Under the pieces are notes generated by a model that saw only the letters and a program-made list of their open reading frames with translations, was not told where the DNA came from and ran no database searches. From Streptomyces sp. CB01881 (GTDB taxonomy: Bacteria; Actinomycetota; Actinomycetes; Streptomycetales; Streptomycetaceae), in the NCBI RefSeq assembly GCF_002953255.1, contig NZ_CP026498.1, positions 8,398,185-8,462,184 of the forward strand: a stretch of DNA of 64,000 bases, read 5' to 3'. Positions 16,844 through 24,746 of this stretch are shown here, piece by piece. Position 1 is the first letter of the stretch. Each line of letters opens with the position of its first letter. The position numbers and the translations under genes were made by a program.

Positions 16844-17793
16844 GATGCCTTCTCCTCGCTGGAGTCGACGGTTTCGGCGGTCGTGTCACCGGTGGCCGGG
16901 GTGGGCGCGGGGACGGCGTGCAGCGTGGGCCGCTCCGTCTCCGGCGCGGCCTGGTCGGTGCGTTCGGCGTGCAGGGTGTCGCGCAGGACGCGGGCCTTGG
17001 CGGAGGAGGTGCGGACCGCCTCCCGGATCCGGTCGGCCGTCAGCTCCGTGTCCGGCCAGTCGGCCGTGGCCGATCGCGCCTCGGTGAGCAGCTCCTCCGC
17101 CGTGCGGGTCGGCCGGGTTGTGCGGGCCGCCGCCGGCACCGTGCCGGTCGACCGGCGGGGCCGCGCCGACGCCGCCCCGGTCGGCTTCCGGGACGGTCCG
17201 GCCGGGGCGGCCCCGGCGGGCGCCTCGGTCGGCTCGGCGGGCGGAGTGGTCGGGGCCGGTGCGGGCGCGGGGTCGGCCGACTCGTACAGCGGCCACTCCG
17301 GCTCGGCAGGTCCGGGTTCGGGCAGGTCAGACCCCGACCGATTTACGGTGGTCTGGTGGTTTTCTACCGGTTCGGGTCGGTGGTGGAGCACTTTGGCGAC
17401 CAGGTCCGACCCGAAGTAGATCGAGCCGACCGGCAGGCTGCTCGCGAGCAGGACCAGGGCCCAGTGGGCGGGCGCCCAGTCGGCCAGCCGCATCCGACCG
17501 CCGGTGTGCAGCGTCGGCACCAGGCCGTGCACGTAGTTGAGGACCAGCGAGGCGGCGGTGTAGCCGACCAGGACCCGCAGGGCGAACCGGCGATCGTCCC
17601 CGATGAGGACGAGTACGGCGATCAGGGCGAGGGCCATCAGGCCGTCGACCACCAGCGGGTAGACGGTCGAGGCGGTCGGGTCGGCCCCGATCGCGGACGC
17701 CACGTCCTTCAACGCGTTCCAGGAGACGCGGAACGCCATGCCAACGACCGCCAGCAGGGCCGCCACCATCCAGAACTTCGCGCGGCGGCTCAC
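16840..17793 (-). CDS. DUF2637 membrane protein (SpdB-like)
   Basis: The 317-residue protein has four predicted membrane helices in the first 130 residues (FWMVAALLAVVGMAFRVSW; YPLVVDGLMALALIAVLVLI; a third after RFALRVLVGYTAASL; HWALVLLASSLPVGSIYF). This is the DUF2637 pattern. The rest is a Pro/Ala/Thr-rich cytoplasmic region with a helical stretch near 240-280. GTG 17793 overlaps the end of the upstream small membrane gene. DUF2637 proteins are typical of spread or transfer regions in Streptomyces elements. Confidence 0.8.
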   Translation of the reverse strand: MSRRAKFWMVAALLAVVGMAFRVSWNALKDVASAIGADPTASTVYPLVVDGLMALALIAVLVLIGDDRRFALRVLVGYTAASLVLNYVHGLVPTLHTGGRMRLADWAPAHWALVLLASSLPVGSIYFGSDLVAKVLHHRPEPVENHQTTVNRSGSDLPEPGPAEPEWPLYESADPAPAPAPTTPPAEPTEAPAGAAPAGPSRKPTGAASARPRRSTGTVPAAARTTRPTRTAEELLTEARSATADWPDTELTADRIREAVRTSSAKARVLRDTLHAERTDQAAPETERPTLHAVPAPTPATGDTTAETVDSSEEKAS

Positions 17794-18014
17794 CGGGCCC
17801 CCTCCGCCCGGCGGCGGCCGGCGCCACGGAGGAACAGGCGACGCTCGGACTCGGTGCTCGCGGTGTCCACCGCCAGCACCGTGACCACCAGCACCGCCAG
17901 CAGCACCCGCCCGCCCAGGCCGGGCTGCACGCCCAGCAGCCAGGCCAGGCCCGCCACCGCCAGCGCCACCCGCAGCCGGGTCATCAGTACCAACAGCACC
18001 TCGGAGCGGTTCAC
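17790..18014 (-). CDS. Small two-helix membrane protein (Spd-like)
   Basis: The 74-residue protein has hydrophobic stretches LRVALAVAGLAWLLGV and GRVLLAVLVVTVLAVDTA and a basic C-terminus. GTG 18014 overlaps the stop of the gene before it, and its own stop overlaps the DUF2637 start. Its role is probably in mycelial spread, judged from position only. Confidence 0.6.
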   Translation of the reverse strand: MNRSEVLLVLMTRLRVALAVAGLAWLLGVQPGLGGRVLLAVLVVTVLAVDTASTESERRLFLRGAGRRRAEGAR

Positions 18015-18292
18015 GCGGCCACCCCCACCAGCACCGCACCGGCGCCGGCCACGGCCCGGACGGCGTGCAGCGGAACCGGCGCCGACTTCATCAGGCGCTC
18101 CGCGTAGGCGGCCAGCTCCGGATCCTCCCGGCGCAGGTCCGCCAGCACCGCGTACGCCACGTCCAACCGCGCGGCCCGGCCCAGCTCGTCCTCACCGGCC
18201 ACGCCGGCGAACAGCTCCTCGTCCACGCCCAACGCCAGCTCCGCGAACTCCTCGGCGTCCGCCGCACGCTGGCCTGCAACAATCGACTTCAC
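18011..18292 (-). CDS. First gene of the transfer operon, unknown function
   Basis: The 93-residue protein starts VKSIVAGQRAADAEEFAELA. It is acidic and helical with a hydrophobic C-terminus (HAVRAVAGAGAVLVGVAA). GTG 18292 is preceded by GGAAGAGGTAG. Nothing further upstream is coding on this strand, so this gene heads the long minus-strand operon that runs through transfer and replication to the integrase. No known domain is visible. Confidence 0.6.
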   Translation of the reverse strand: MKSIVAGQRAADAEEFAELALGVDEELFAGVAGEDELGRAARLDVAYAVLADLRREDPELAAYAERLMKSAPVPLHAVRAVAGAGAVLVGVAA

Positions 18293-18470
18293 GGGTCTAC
18301 CTCTTCCAGGTGGGGAGGTGGGCCCCAGGGGCTGCCGCGCTCCGGCCAAGGAAGGCGCGGCGGCCCCGACTCATGCGGGCCCAGACCACTCGTCACGTCA
18401 CGAGCAGCCATGACCCCCGACCCGCCACAGGCGGCACGGATCGGGGACCAAAGACACTCGTTCTCGATCA

Positions 18471-18497
18471 GCACACTGTTGAGTTCTCAAGGAACGG
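18471..18497 (-). promoter_or_regulatory. rRNA-leader-like (boxA-type) sequence in the transfer-operon leader
   Basis: Read on the minus strand this gives CCTTGAGAACTCAACAGTG. It closely resembles the element in actinobacterial rRNA leaders and spacers linked to antitermination and RNase III processing. It lies about 180 bases upstream of the first gene of an operon more than 9 kb long, where antitermination would make sense. The match is from memory, not a search. Confidence 0.45.
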
Positions 18498-18595
18498 CGC
18501 TTCCTTCGGGGGGCTGTCACCCCACCCCTCCAGGCGCGTTTGCACAGGTCAGAGCAGCCCAAAGAAGGGCCAGAGGTTCGCCCGCCTCGCCATGC

Positions 18596-18616
18596 GAGAC
18601 ATGTTGAACATGTCTC
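18596..18616. promoter_or_regulatory. Palindromic operator upstream of the regulator
   Basis: Arms GAGACATGTT and AACATGTCTC flank a single central G, a perfect 10-1-10 inverted repeat. It sits about 195 bp upstream of the regulator start and within the divergent control region. It is a plausible binding site for the GntR (KorSA-like) repressor or for the disrupted regulator. Confidence 0.6.
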
Positions 18617-18810
18617 TTACGATGGCGCTGAGCCGACGCTTCGTCAAGTCCTTCGCTTGGTTTGGTCGGAGCCGCCGACCTCGCATCACTAGATTCGGCG
18701 AATCAGGCCGGTCGGGATACGGCTTACCTGGACGGCTCCGATCCGACTTCGCTACGGTCAAGTCGTCCCGCATCGTCCGAGCGCCACAACTTCGTCCACG
18801 GGAGGGCGAG

Positions 18811-19370
18811 ATGGCCAATGAGAGGCTTCGAGGGGCGATCCTCGCCAGTGGGCTGACGGTCGAGCAGATTGCCGAACGTCTCGGCGTCAGCTCGCGGACA
18901 GTGGAGCGCTGGGTCGAGGCCAAGGACCACCGTCGTCCCTACCGGCGCTTCCAGTACGCGCTGGCCAACCTGCTGCAACGCGACCTGTCAGACCTCTGGT
19001 CGGATGAGCAGACCAGCAGCGAGACGGCGGAGGCCGGCCGGGCGGAGCTGGTGAAGCTGTACCCCCACCGTGCAGTGGTGCCGAAAGAGCTGTGGACGAC
19101 GCTCTACGCAAAGGCGTCCCGGCACTTCGACCTTGTGGTCTACGCGGGATTCTGGCTCTCAGAAGACCCGCTGTTCTTCCGCCTCATCCGCGAGAAGGCA
19201 CATGACGGTGTACCCGTACGGCTCATGCTCGGCGACCCCGGATCCTCCTCTGTGGCCCAACGCGGCGAGGACGAGGGGATCGGGCCCGCCATGGCGAGCA
19301 AGATTCGCAACGCACTCGCCAACTACGGCCCGCTGTTCGGCCTGTCCGGCGTCGAGTTCCGGTTGCACTC
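18811..19370 (+). pseudogene. N-terminal part of an XRE-type regulator, split by a transposon-like unit
   Basis: The intact part starts MANERLRGAILASGLTVEQI and shows a helix-turn-helix (AERLGVSSRTVERWV, about residues 21-35). A conserved region follows (VVYAGFWLSEDPLFFRLI) like that of DUF5919-type regulators of AICEs. The frame is cut at 19370, inside GVEFRLHS, by an insertion and runs out 76 bases into it. Joining 19370 to 22936 gives 771 bases with no stop, a 256-residue protein, so the insertion is clean. The fragment keeps the DNA-binding domain and could still act. ATG 18811 has GGGAGGG upstream. Confidence 0.88.
19361..19370 (+). repeat. Target-site duplication, left copy
   Basis: GGTTGCACTC occurs here and again at 22926-22935, immediately outside the two CAGGG-type ends of the inserted unit. 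A 10-bp duplication fits ISAs1-family transposition. Confidence 0.88.
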
Positions 19371-19411
19371 CAGGGCCGTTGCAAAGTCCTGTGATCTTGT
19401 GGTCGCGCTGG

Positions 19412-20563
19412 TCAGGCGATGCCCAGTAGGTCGAGCGGGCGGGTGAAGGGCTCGTAGGAGGCGTGCCGGATGCCGGCGGCGATGTTGGTGTGTCCGGCGG
19501 TGCGGAGCATGTTGATGGCCAGGTTGCGAAGGGTCGCCATGTTTTCGGGTCCGTGGGCGGTGCGGATTTTCGAGGTGTCCTCGGCGAAGGTGGTGTCGCG
19601 GACGAAGTGGAGCCGGTTCTCGATGGTCCATTGTGACCTGGCGAGTTGGCCCAGGCGCTGGGGCGATGCCTGCTGGGAGGTCAGGTCGGTGATCGCGTAG
19701 ACGGTCTGGCGGCTGACGGTGCCGGTGGCGAGGTCGGTACGGTGGCGCAGGATGCGTACGGCCTGGGCGGCGTGAGGGAACTCCAGGCCGAGGCCGGTGA
19801 CGGTGAGGGCTCTGGTCACCCGGGTTTCCCGGCGGCCGTGGCCGATCTCGCGGTCGTAACGACGCGCGGTGACGTTCTTCCAGGGTAGTGATCGCAGTCG
19901 GCGGTGCAGTTCGGGCTGGTTGGCCTTGACCACCAACAGGTAGTGCGCCTTCTTCTCGTCCACCAGGAAGCGCGCGTGGGCGCGCTGGGTGTGCAGGGCG
20001 TCGGCCGTGACCGTGACCCCTGTCAGGTCGAAGGGCTCCAGTAGCGCGGCGAAGCAGGTGATCTCGTTGGTCTTGTCGGGGACCCGCAGCTGGGTGACGG
20101 TGCGGCCGTCGCCGGTCATCGCGGCCAGCAGGTGGGCGGCGGGCGACTCGCTGTGCCGGGAGCCGCGGGCGGTCTTGCCGTCCACGGCCAGGGTGTCCGA
20201 ACCGGCAGGATCAGCGCCGGTCAGATCGGCCAGTCCGCCGGGGCAGACCAGGCCGACGACCCGCCGGATCGTGGCGGCACTCGGTGCGACGCGCACGCTC
20301 AACGCCCCCACGACCCGGGCACCGAGGTGGGCCAGGGCGTGCTGCGGCGCGTTGGCGGACCACTGGCCGATGGCCGTATACGAGCGTGCGCCGGCGACAA
20401 CCGCGGAGGCGGCAACCAGCAGCACCGCCACGAACGGGTGACGCACTCCTCGACGCCGACGCGGATCGGGCAACAACCGCAGCCGCTCCACCAGCGAAAA
20501 TCCCGCCATGTCCTCCGGAGCCGGCGACTTGATCAGGCAGACGGTGGCAGACTGACGACACAT
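19412..20563 (-). CDS. ISAs1-family transposase
   Basis: The 383-residue protein has the family's N-terminal region (LRLLPDPRRRRGVRHPFVAV). Acidic residues of the RNase-H-like core lie in LAVDGKTARGS and VTADALHTQ, and the C-terminal signature is WTIENRLHFVRDTTFAEDTS. It ends LDLLGIA. No frameshift is visible, so it may be active and could drive mobility of the whole composite unit. ATG 20563 lies within one arm of a 15-bp hairpin. Confidence 0.93.
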   Translation of the reverse strand: MCRQSATVCLIKSPAPEDMAGFSLVERLRLLPDPRRRRGVRHPFVAVLLVAASAVVAGARSYTAIGQWSANAPQHALAHLGARVVGALSVRVAPSAATIRRVVGLVCPGGLADLTGADPAGSDTLAVDGKTARGSRHSESPAAHLLAAMTGDGRTVTQLRVPDKTNEITCFAALLEPFDLTGVTVTADALHTQRAHARFLVDEKKAHYLLVVKANQPELHRRLRSLPWKNVTARRYDREIGHGRRETRVTRALTVTGLGLEFPHAAQAVRILRHRTDLATGTVSRQTVYAITDLTSQQASPQRLGQLARSQWTIENRLHFVRDTTFAEDTSKIRTAHGPENMATLRNLAINMLRTAGHTNIAAGIRHASYEPFTRPLDLLGIA

Positions 20564-20623
20564 CGAAGCTCCGGTGGTGCGAGGCGACTTGGGAAGGTCA
20601 CCCCGTTCAACCGGAGCTTCGAT
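20562..20623. repeat. 15-bp inverted repeat at the transposase start
   Basis: CATCGAAGCTCCGGT (20562-20576) and its exact complement (20609-20623) flank a 32-base loop. One arm contains the transposase ATG, so the RNA hairpin from outside transcription could hide the start. Protection of this kind is known for several IS families; here it is inferred. Confidence 0.55.
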
Positions 20624-20707
20624 GCGTTCGTGACGGCCCGGCCAGCACTCCTCGCGCCGCCGCGGCCTGCGGACTCACATGGTCACCGGGACTTTGAAAC
20701 GCCCCTG

Positions 20708-21067
20708 GACCCGAAGGGCCAGCTCGTCTGGATCTCCCGCGCCCTTCCCGGCCGCACCCACGACCTGACCGCCGCCCGCAACCACCGCATCGTGAAGACC
20801 TGTGTCCGGCTCCGCGTCCCGGCCCTGGCCGACATGGCGTACACCGGTGCCGGCGGCACGTTCGCGGTGCCGACCAGACGCCCGCCCCGCAAGGAGCTCA
20901 GCGTCGGGCAGAGATCGCTAAACAGGGCCCACGCCCGACTTCGCTACCCGGTCGAGCGAGGCGTGGCGACAGTCAAGCGCTGGAGGATCTTCCACCACGC
21001 CCGCTGCAGCCCGAACTGGCTGACGTCAGCAGCCAAGGCCGTACTCACCCTCGAGCTTCAACGCTGA
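20708..21067 (+). pseudogene. IS5-family transposase, C-terminal remnant
   Basis: The frame reads DPKGQLVWISRALPGRTHDL and continues to PVERGVATVKRWRIFHHARC and a normal stop at 21067. This is the C-terminal part of a DDE_4/IS5-type transposase, with the second Asp (LADMAY) and final Glu (PVERGV) visible. About half of the protein is missing on the left, where the ISAs1 inner end begins. It cannot be active. Confidence 0.85.
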
Positions 21068-21224
21068 AAGAGCTCAATGAGACAGATCATTTACAGACAG
21101 TTACAGCTCGCCTCGGGGACGGCCCGCCCGGCTGCCCGGTCGTGTCTCCGTGCGGGAGTTCGCGCGGGCGGTGCGCCGGGGGTGCGGTTCGTCGTGCGGC
21201 GCCCCCGGCGCACCGGTCGGTGGA

Positions 21225-21830
21225 TCAGTAGTGGCCGAGGCGGTAGCCGCCGAAGCCGCTGCAGCCGGCCGCCCAGTAGGCGCCCGGGAAGAAGCCCGCG
21301 GGGATCGGCGAGTTGGAGCAGGTGTACAGGCCGACCTTGGCGACCTGGTGGTACCAGGCACCGACCCCGTGACAGCCGGGGACCACGTAGCCGGTCACGA
21401 CGTAGCCCGGGACGATCGGGGAGCCGCCACAGGTCCAGATCCCGTCCTTGACGAGGCTGTGCTGCCAGGAGCCCATCCCGTTGCAGCCGTAGCTCAGGTA
21501 GTCGGTGAGGACGTACCCCGCGATGATCGGGGAGCCGCCGCAGCTGTAGAGCCCGTCCGCCTCCGGCTGCTGGAACCACGAGCCCCAGCCGCTGCAGCCG
21601 TCCTTGTTGAAGGCGGTGAGGACGTAGCCGTTCGGGATGGCAGCGCCGGAGCAGGCCCACTGGCCGCCGCCGCTGCTGACGCCGGCCGACGCGGCGGCCG
21701 CGCTCGACGTGCCGGTGGCGGTGCCCGCGAGGACGAACGAGGCGATGAGCGCGAGAGCGCCGATGGTGGCGCCGATGCCGCGGCGGACGACCGCCCTGGC
21801 GAGGAGCTTCCACAGGTGACGAGGATGCAT
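21225..21830 (-). CDS. Secreted cysteine-rich four-repeat protein (passenger gene)
   Basis: The 201-residue protein has a signal peptide: basic start, then GATIGALALIASFVLAGTAT, and an Ala-rich cleavage region near residue 45. The mature part is four repeats of about 37 residues of the pattern C-SGxxIPxGYVxTxY, then GCxGxGxW. Each has two Cys that could pair. I do not recognise the family. It lies alone inside the composite unit between two IS remnants, with its own ribosome site (GGAG). It looks like cargo: perhaps a cell-surface or carbohydrate-binding protein, or an effector. Confidence 0.8.
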   Translation of the reverse strand: MHPRHLWKLLARAVVRRGIGATIGALALIASFVLAGTATGTSSAAAASAGVSSGGGQWACSGAAIPNGYVLTAFNKDGCSGWGSWFQQPEADGLYSCGGSPIIAGYVLTDYLSYGCNGMGSWQHSLVKDGIWTCGGSPIVPGYVVTGYVVPGCHGVGAWYHQVAKVGLYTCSNSPIPAGFFPGAYWAAGCSGFGGYRLGHY

Positions 21831-22308
21831 GATCGGTTCACTCCAGTCCTGGCGGCGGCATGCTTGATGCCCGCTGGTCGGGGGAAAGGGCCGAGCGGTG
21901 GATCGGGCCTCACCCTAATGCGAAGGTCATGCGAATATCCGGTGTTTGGCTTGCGAAGGCCCCGACTTGGCTGGAACGCCGAGGTTCCACGCGACCCGGC
22001 GCGACGCCCGCGCCCGTGCGGCGGCTCAGGAGACGTGGAGTCTGCGGCTGCGGTGGGCGAGCAGGGCGTTCTTGACGACCGCGAGTGCCTTCCTCTCGGC
22101 TGCCGGATCCGGCGCGAACCGGCGGTTGTGGCCCAGGTGGAGCAGCCCTCCCGCGATGCGCGCCTGGGGCGTCCAGCACGCGCCCTGTGCGCCGAGGCGG
22201 CACGTGGGCTCCCCGAAGTCCTGGACGGCGGGACGCCGCTCCTGTCGCGACGGGTGGCCAACGACGAACCCGACCTGATCCAGCCGCTCACCGACGTCCT
22301 CGCCCTGG
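21831..22308. other. Non-coding or decayed stretch in the composite unit
   Basis: This 478-bp stretch separates the secreted-protein gene from the IS110 remnant. A minus-strand frame (22026-22346) ends VVKNALLAHRSRRLHVS and has a segment IAGGLLHLGHNRRF that could be a remnant of a real protein. I cannot name it, and it overlaps the IS110 remnant. I see no promoter or repeat of note. Confidence 0.35.
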
Positions 22309-22895
22309 GCGATCGGCCTGGTCGACGGCGGGGCTGCCCTCGTCATCGCGCTCCTGCTCGCTCGCGGCCAACAGGTCCTCTATATTCCAGGCCGCACCGT
22401 CAACCGGGCCACGGCGGGCTATCGCGGCGAAGGCAAGACGGACGCGCGTGACGCCCACGTCATCGCCTACCAGGCACGTATGCGCCGTGACCTGCAGCCC
22501 ATCACGGCGACCGACGAGGGTGTCCTGGAGTTGCGGTTCCTGACCGCGCGTCGGCTGACCTGGTTTGCGACCGTACTCGGGCCGTCAACCGGCTCCGCGG
22601 TCTGCTCAGCAGCATCTTCCCTGCCTTCGAGCGAAGCTTGGAGCTGGCGAACCACGGCCCTTTGATCCTTCTGACCGGCTACCAGACCCCTGCCGCGATC
22701 CGGCGGATGGGAGCCAGTCGTCTGGAGCAGTGGCTGCACAACCGCAAAGTGCGCTGGTGCGCGGCCCTGGCCCGGTCCGCGGTCGAGGCCTCGGACCGGC
22801 AGCACACCAGCGTGCCGGGCGAGAAGGTCGCCACTCGGATGGTTCAGACCCTGGCCAGGGAGGGCCGGGTGTCGATGGAGATCGCCAGCGCATTC
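22309..22895 (+). pseudogene. IS110-family transposase remnant
   Basis: Segments of an IS110 transposase are clear: AIGLVDGGAALVIALLLARG, YIPGRTVNRATAGYRGEGKT, then in another frame LLTGYQTPAAIRRMGASRLE and GEKVATRMVQTLARE. A frameshift lies near 22555 (the continuation reads DLVCDRTRAVNRLRGLL one frame over). The N-terminus and the C-terminal half are gone; the right edge is cut by the ISAs1-type outer end. Confidence 0.85.
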
Positions 22896-22925
22896 ACGAG
22901 ATCACAGGACTTTGCAACGCCCCTG

Positions 22926-23146
22926 GGTTGCACTCCAGCACGCTCTACAACTCGATCTACCGTGCGGACGACGACATGCTGGTCAACGGCCACGTCTACG
23001 GTGTTGGGGCGTATCTGGCCCCTGTACTCCACCTTTCGCAGGTCCCTGGCGGAGAGCTGTTCAGCACGTACGCCGCGAGTATCGAGCGAATCTGGGAAGG
23101 CGCCCGAACGATCAAATCCCCGCAGTTGGAGGGTGAAGCGACATGA
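22926..23146 (+). pseudogene. C-terminal part of the split XRE-type regulator
   Basis: After the second copy of the duplication (22926-22935) the frame continues as STLYNSIYRADDDMLVNGHV and ends SPQLEGEAT at 23146. It has no start of its own. It is in frame with the N-terminal part at 18811-19370 once the insertion and one duplication copy are removed. Its stop overlaps the Nudix start as ATGA, so the split may also lower Nudix translation. Confidence 0.88.
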
Positions 23147-23616
23147 CCCGCGTCGACTACTTTCACGACTCGGCAGCTCCGCCGGCCAACTCGGTCGTGC
23201 CGTCGGTGACCGCGGTCGTCACGGACGATGCGGGACGGCTCCTGCTGATCCACAAGACGGACAACAACCTGTGGGCGCTTCCCGGCGGCGGCCACGACAT
23301 CGGTGAATCGATCGCCGACACGGTCGTCCGGGAAGTGCGGGAAGAGACGGGGATCGACGTCGAGGTGGGCGCGGTCGTGGGGCTTTACACGGACCCCGGA
23401 CACGTCATGGCCTACGACGCCGGTGAAGTCCGGCAACAGTTCTCGATCTGCTTCAAGGCCCGGCCGGTCGGCGGCACGCTGCGAACGAGCGAGGAATCGA
23501 AAGAGGTCCGCTGGGTTCCCCCAGCGGACCTCGATGCCCTGGACATTCACCCGTCGATGCGGCTCCGGATCGCCCATGGCCTGGACGTCGAACGGGGCCA
23601 GCCGTACATCGGTTAG
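23143..23616 (+). CDS. Nudix hydrolase (Pif-like)
   Basis: The 157-residue protein has a full Nudix box, GGGHDIGESIADTVVREVRE followed by ETGID (about residues 47-72). Glu residues are in the REVREET metal site. In pSAM2 the immunity factor Pif carries a Nudix fold and blocks redundant transfer between element-bearing cells; position after an XRE-type regulator makes that role likely here. ATG 23143 overlaps the regulator stop. The transposon in the regulator probably separates it from its old promoter, unless a promoter reads out of the unit. Confidence 0.85.
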   Translation: MTRVDYFHDSAAPPANSVVPSVTAVVTDDAGRLLLIHKTDNNLWALPGGGHDIGESIADTVVREVREETGIDVEVGAVVGLYTDPGHVMAYDAGEVRQQFSICFKARPVGGTLRTSEESKEVRWVPPADLDALDIHPSMRLRIAHGLDVERGQPYIG

Positions 23617-24170
23617 GCAGTGGCGCCGGTCCGGGACAGGCGCTCCTCCACCCGGCGGGCGGCCGCATCGATCTCCGGCTCAGCCCGCCGGATGAACCGG
23701 CCGACGATGCTGTCCGGCCCGTACCGGCCGACGATCTCGGAGATCCGGTCCGGCGTCGTGGTCGGAATCCCGTCCGGCGTCGTCGTCATGTCGCAGTAGA
23801 TCAGCGCGTCCACCAGGTGTGGCTCCTCCAATGGGAACTCGCCTTCCAACTCCGCCCGCAGGCCGCGCTCCTCGGCTTCGAGCAGCGCGCATGAGTGGTG
23901 GGCGACCAGCCGCACGACTCGCTCGTCTACGTTCTCCGCACGCAGGAAGCGCGCGCCGTCAAGCGGATGGAACCCGGTGTCGGTGAGGCGTGGTGAGTAC
24001 CCGATGTCATGCAGAACCGCGGCCGACTCCAGCAGCTCGGCATCCGGCCCGAGGATCGTGGCCAGTGAGCGCGCCTTGCCGGCCACTCCCTTGGAGTGGA
24101 CCCAGCGGCGCGGCAGGTCGGTCGACAGGAGAGATTCGGCAAGCTCGTAAGCCCACACAGTGGAGTCCAT
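23613..24170 (-). CDS. HD-domain phosphohydrolase
   Basis: The 185-residue protein has the HD signature in ESAAVLHDIGYSPRL (about residue 51) with an earlier His in RRWVHSKGVA and later HH in LVAHHSCAL. It should be a metal-dependent phosphohydrolase of unknown substrate. ATG 24170 is chosen for its AGGA; the longer frame runs into the GntR gene. It overlaps the Nudix gene tail to tail by four bases, and lies 13 bases after the GntR stop, so it is in one operon with the repressor. Confidence 0.85.
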   Translation of the reverse strand: MDSTVWAYELAESLLSTDLPRRWVHSKGVAGKARSLATILGPDAELLESAAVLHDIGYSPRLTDTGFHPLDGARFLRAENVDERVVRLVAHHSCALLEAEERGLRAELEGEFPLEEPHLVDALIYCDMTTTPDGIPTTTPDRISEIVGRYGPDSIVGRFIRRAEPEIDAAARRVEERLSRTGATA

Positions 24171-24183
24171 TCCTAGGTGGTGG

Positions 24184-24615
24184 TCAGACCTGAGCGGCGG
24201 GCAGCGCTCGGACACGCCGCCCCTTCCCGTGCCGTACTTCGAGAATCCCGGCGCCTTCCAGCTGGGCGAGGGCCCGCCGTACAGTCCCGCGTGCCGCACC
24301 AGTCTGCTCGGTGAGATGCTTCTCTGACGGAAACGGGTCACCGACGTTCAACTCAGCTACCATAGCGGCGAGTTGATCGAAAATTGGCGGCTTCTGCTCC
24401 TGGCCTACGACGATCCACCCGATGCCAGGCTTCGACCGGATCAAGCCCTCGGCCGCGATCATGTCTAGGGCGCGCTTCACGGTAGTTCGGGAAACTCCGT
24501 GCAACTCCATGAGCCCCGCCTCGGAGGGGAGTGATGCAGTCGGGTCCCCGCTGATCTGTGCGCGCAAGGCGTCAGCGAGGCGAAGGTATGTGCCGCGGGG
24601 GCTACGCTCTGGCAC
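24184..24615 (-). CDS. GntR-type repressor with two winged helices (KorSA-like)
   Basis: The 143-residue protein holds two winged-helix units: YLRLADALRAQISGD with SEAGLMELHGVSRTTVKRAL, then FPSEKHLTEQTGAARGTVRR. Both are GntR-like and no effector domain follows, a layout typical of AICE transfer repressors such as KorSA. GTG 24615 has GGAAGGAG upstream; the longer frame is unlikely. It may act on the palindrome at 18596-18616. Confidence 0.82.
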   Translation of the reverse strand: MPERSPRGTYLRLADALRAQISGDPTASLPSEAGLMELHGVSRTTVKRALDMIAAEGLIRSKPGIGWIVVGQEQKPPIFDQLAAMVAELNVGDPFPSEKHLTEQTGAARGTVRRALAQLEGAGILEVRHGKGRRVRALPAAQV

Positions 24616-24746
24616 GGGCTGCTCCTTCCCTGGTTTGGTACCTAGACAGCATGACCGATAGAGCCATGCGCCGGCCAGCATCCAGTAGTGAGCACAGCTA
24701 GGTCATGGTTCTGGACAGGGCTCCTGGCGCACTCCGACTGATTGGC

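Larger units (their letters stand above)
18293..18810. promoter_or_regulatory. Divergent control region of the transfer operon and regulator
   Basis: This 518-bp stretch has no gene. It separates the minus-strand transfer operon from the plus-strand regulator gene. It holds an rRNA-leader-like motif (18471-18497) and a near-perfect palindrome (18596-18616). Both strands therefore should carry promoters here, though no clear hexamer pair stands out in the GC-rich background. Confidence 0.6.
19371..20707 (-). mobile_element. ISAs1-family insertion sequence
   Basis: The 1,337-bp segment contains one transposase gene and begins with the unit's left end. Its inner right end (about 20681-20707) has the same plan but is more diverged: CAGGGGCGTTTCAAAGTCC on the opposite strand. 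The length is typical for the family. The inner end abuts the IS5-type remnant. Confidence 0.8.
19371..22925. mobile_element. Composite transposon-like unit with ISAs1-family outer ends
   Basis: The 3,555-bp unit has outer inverted ends reading CAGGG(C/G)CGTTGCAAAGTC and on; 26 of the first 27 bases match between the two. It is flanked by the 10-bp duplication GGTTGCACTC. Inside are a full ISAs1-like element, an IS5-type transposase remnant, a gene for a secreted repeat protein and an IS110-type remnant. The single duplication shows that the whole unit moved, or grew after moving, between these ends. It splits the AICE regulator gene. Confidence 0.85.

Noticed and set aside
19371..22925. One long simple insertion sequence
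   Set aside because: It contains parts of three IS families and a passenger gene; the ISAs1 itself ends at 20707.
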